From contig JAFARV010000408.1 in NCBI GenBank assembly GCA_019245255.1, positions 1-6,537 on the forward strand: 6,537 nt of DNA. Reading direction: 5' to 3'. Shown piece after piece: positions 5,825-6,537 of this stretch (position 1 is the first letter of the stretch; each line of letters opens with the position of its first letter). Source of the stretch: Acidobacteriaceae bacterium. GTDB lineage: Bacteria; Acidobacteriota; Terriglobia; Bryobacterales; Bryobacteraceae. The notes under the pieces are model-generated. The model was not told the origin of the DNA, did not search any database, and saw only the letters and a program-made list of their open reading frames with translations. Made by a program: the position numbers and the translations under genes.

Positions 5825-6537
5825 TCCGGATCGCGAACGGACAGGGGTTTTGGGGCGATTGGCTTGAAGCGCCCGCTCGCCTTGTCGAGGGCGGCCCACT
5901 CGACTACCTTACGCTCGACTACCTCGCCGAAGTCACGATGTCGATCCTTCAGAAGCAGCGAAAGGCCGATCCCGATCTCGGCTACGCACGGGATTTTCCG
6001 CCGATGATCGGCCATATCGCGAACCAGCTGCATGAAAAGCGTGTTCGTGTGATTGCGAACGCCGGCGGCGTAAATCCGATTGGTTGCGCCCGCGAGGTCC
6101 TTCGTCTCGCTCCGCAGTTGAAGGTAGCCGTTGTCCTCGGCGACGATATCCTCAGCCGGCTGGACGACCTGATTGCTTCCGGCAATGAATTCCGCAACAT
6201 CGATACCGGAGAATCTATCGCCCGCGTTCGCCCGCACGTTCAGAGCGCAAACGTATATGTCGGAGCGTTTCCGCTCGTCGAAGCACTAGAGACCGGGGCA
6301 GACATCGTGATCACCGGAAGGTGTGCGGACGCAGCCCTTGCTCTCGCACCCATGATTCATGAGTTTGGCTGGAAAGCAGACGACTGGAATCTTCTCGCGT
6401 CCGGCATCGCGGCGGGTCACGTAATCGAATGTGGAGCGCAAGCGACCGGCGGCAACTGCATTTACGATTGGCAGAGAATTCCTGACTTAGCGCACCTCGG
6501 ATATCCGATCGTAGAAGCGCATTCCGACGGCACGATG
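5821..6537 (+). CDS. AtuA-family (DUF1446, acyclic terpene utilisation) protein, partial
   Basis: Starting at ATG 5821, 239 codons are open to the right edge with no stop. The N-terminus (MIRIANGQGFWGDWLEAP), DYLTLDYLAEVTM (28-40), ANAGGVNP (79-86), ITGRCADAALALAP (164-177) and ECGAQATGGN (203-212) match the pattern I know for the AtuA/DUF1446 family. In Pseudomonas, atuA is the first gene of a cluster that breaks down citronellol and geraniol and includes geranyl-CoA carboxylase; the biochemical role of AtuA itself is not settled to my knowledge. Family members are well over 400 residues, so roughly half is seen. The ATG overlaps the carboxylase stop (ATGA), implying coupled translation and a shared pathway. 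The final two-thirds of any operon lies outside the window. Confidence 0.85.
   Translation, partial: MIRIANGQGFWGDWLEAPARLVEGGPLDYLTLDYLAEVTMSILQKQRKADPDLGYARDFPPMIGHIANQLHEKRVRVIANAGGVNPIGCAREVLRLAPQLKVAVVLGDDILSRLDDLIASGNEFRNIDTGESIARVRPHVQSANVYVGAFPLVEALETGADIVITGRCADAALALAPMIHEFGWKADDWNLLASGIAAGHVIECGAQATGGNCIYDWQRIPDLAHLGYPIVEAHSDGTM

Noticed and set aside
5707..6237. Minus-strand open frame of 176 codons
   Set aside because: Opposite the end of the carboxylase and the start of the AtuA-family gene; no family features.

Overview
The window is a compact stretch of a bacterial chromosome, moderately GC-rich by eye, with short gaps between genes and mixed strands. There is no RNA gene, insertion sequence, CRISPR array or phage gene. 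The style of the proteins (a secreted calcineurin-like phosphoesterase beginning its domain with GDSRNCGD, an AI-2E family protein starting MLGID, a carboxyltransferase of the ANRRGF/SGFMVG type) suggests an acidobacterium-like organism. This is an inference from remembered family resemblance, not a computed placement.

Layout. (1) Bases 1-1452, minus strand: a molybdate ABC transporter pair, modB (complete) and modC (runs off the left edge), with overlapping stop and start. No modA is present on this side. (2) Bases 1453-1682: a 230-base divergent control region holding a near-consensus promoter for the rightward gene, a 7-bp dyad, two hairpins and a strong ribosome binding site. (3) Bases 1683-1964, plus: a 93-residue protein with two membrane segments and a His/Asp-rich loop, function unknown. 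(4) Bases 2083-3132, plus: a secreted metallophosphoesterase. (5) Bases 3080-4198, minus: an AI-2E/PerM family membrane protein, convergent with and overlapping the phosphoesterase by 53 bases. (6) Bases 4229-5824, plus: an acyl-CoA carboxylase carboxyltransferase (beta) subunit of the methylcrotonyl/geranyl-CoA type. (7) Bases 5821-6537, plus: the N-terminal half of an AtuA-family (DUF1446) protein, translationally coupled to the carboxylase and running off the right edge.

Working together: modB and modC form the membrane and ATPase parts of one importer. The carboxylase beta subunit and the AtuA-family protein form the start of an operon resembling those for acyclic terpene or branched-chain acyl-CoA breakdown; the biotin-carrying alpha subunit would be expected downstream, outside the window. 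The middle genes (small membrane protein, phosphoesterase, AI-2E protein) show no clear functional link.

The most unusual signals are regulatory. The leader of the small membrane protein has two hairpins, each hiding a sequence able to pair with the gene's own ribosome binding site. The 30-base gap between the AI-2E gene and the carboxylase gene holds a strong ribosome binding site that serves neither annotated start but fits a 7-codon upstream ORF ending across the AI-2E start codon. No wholly new enzyme system is evident.
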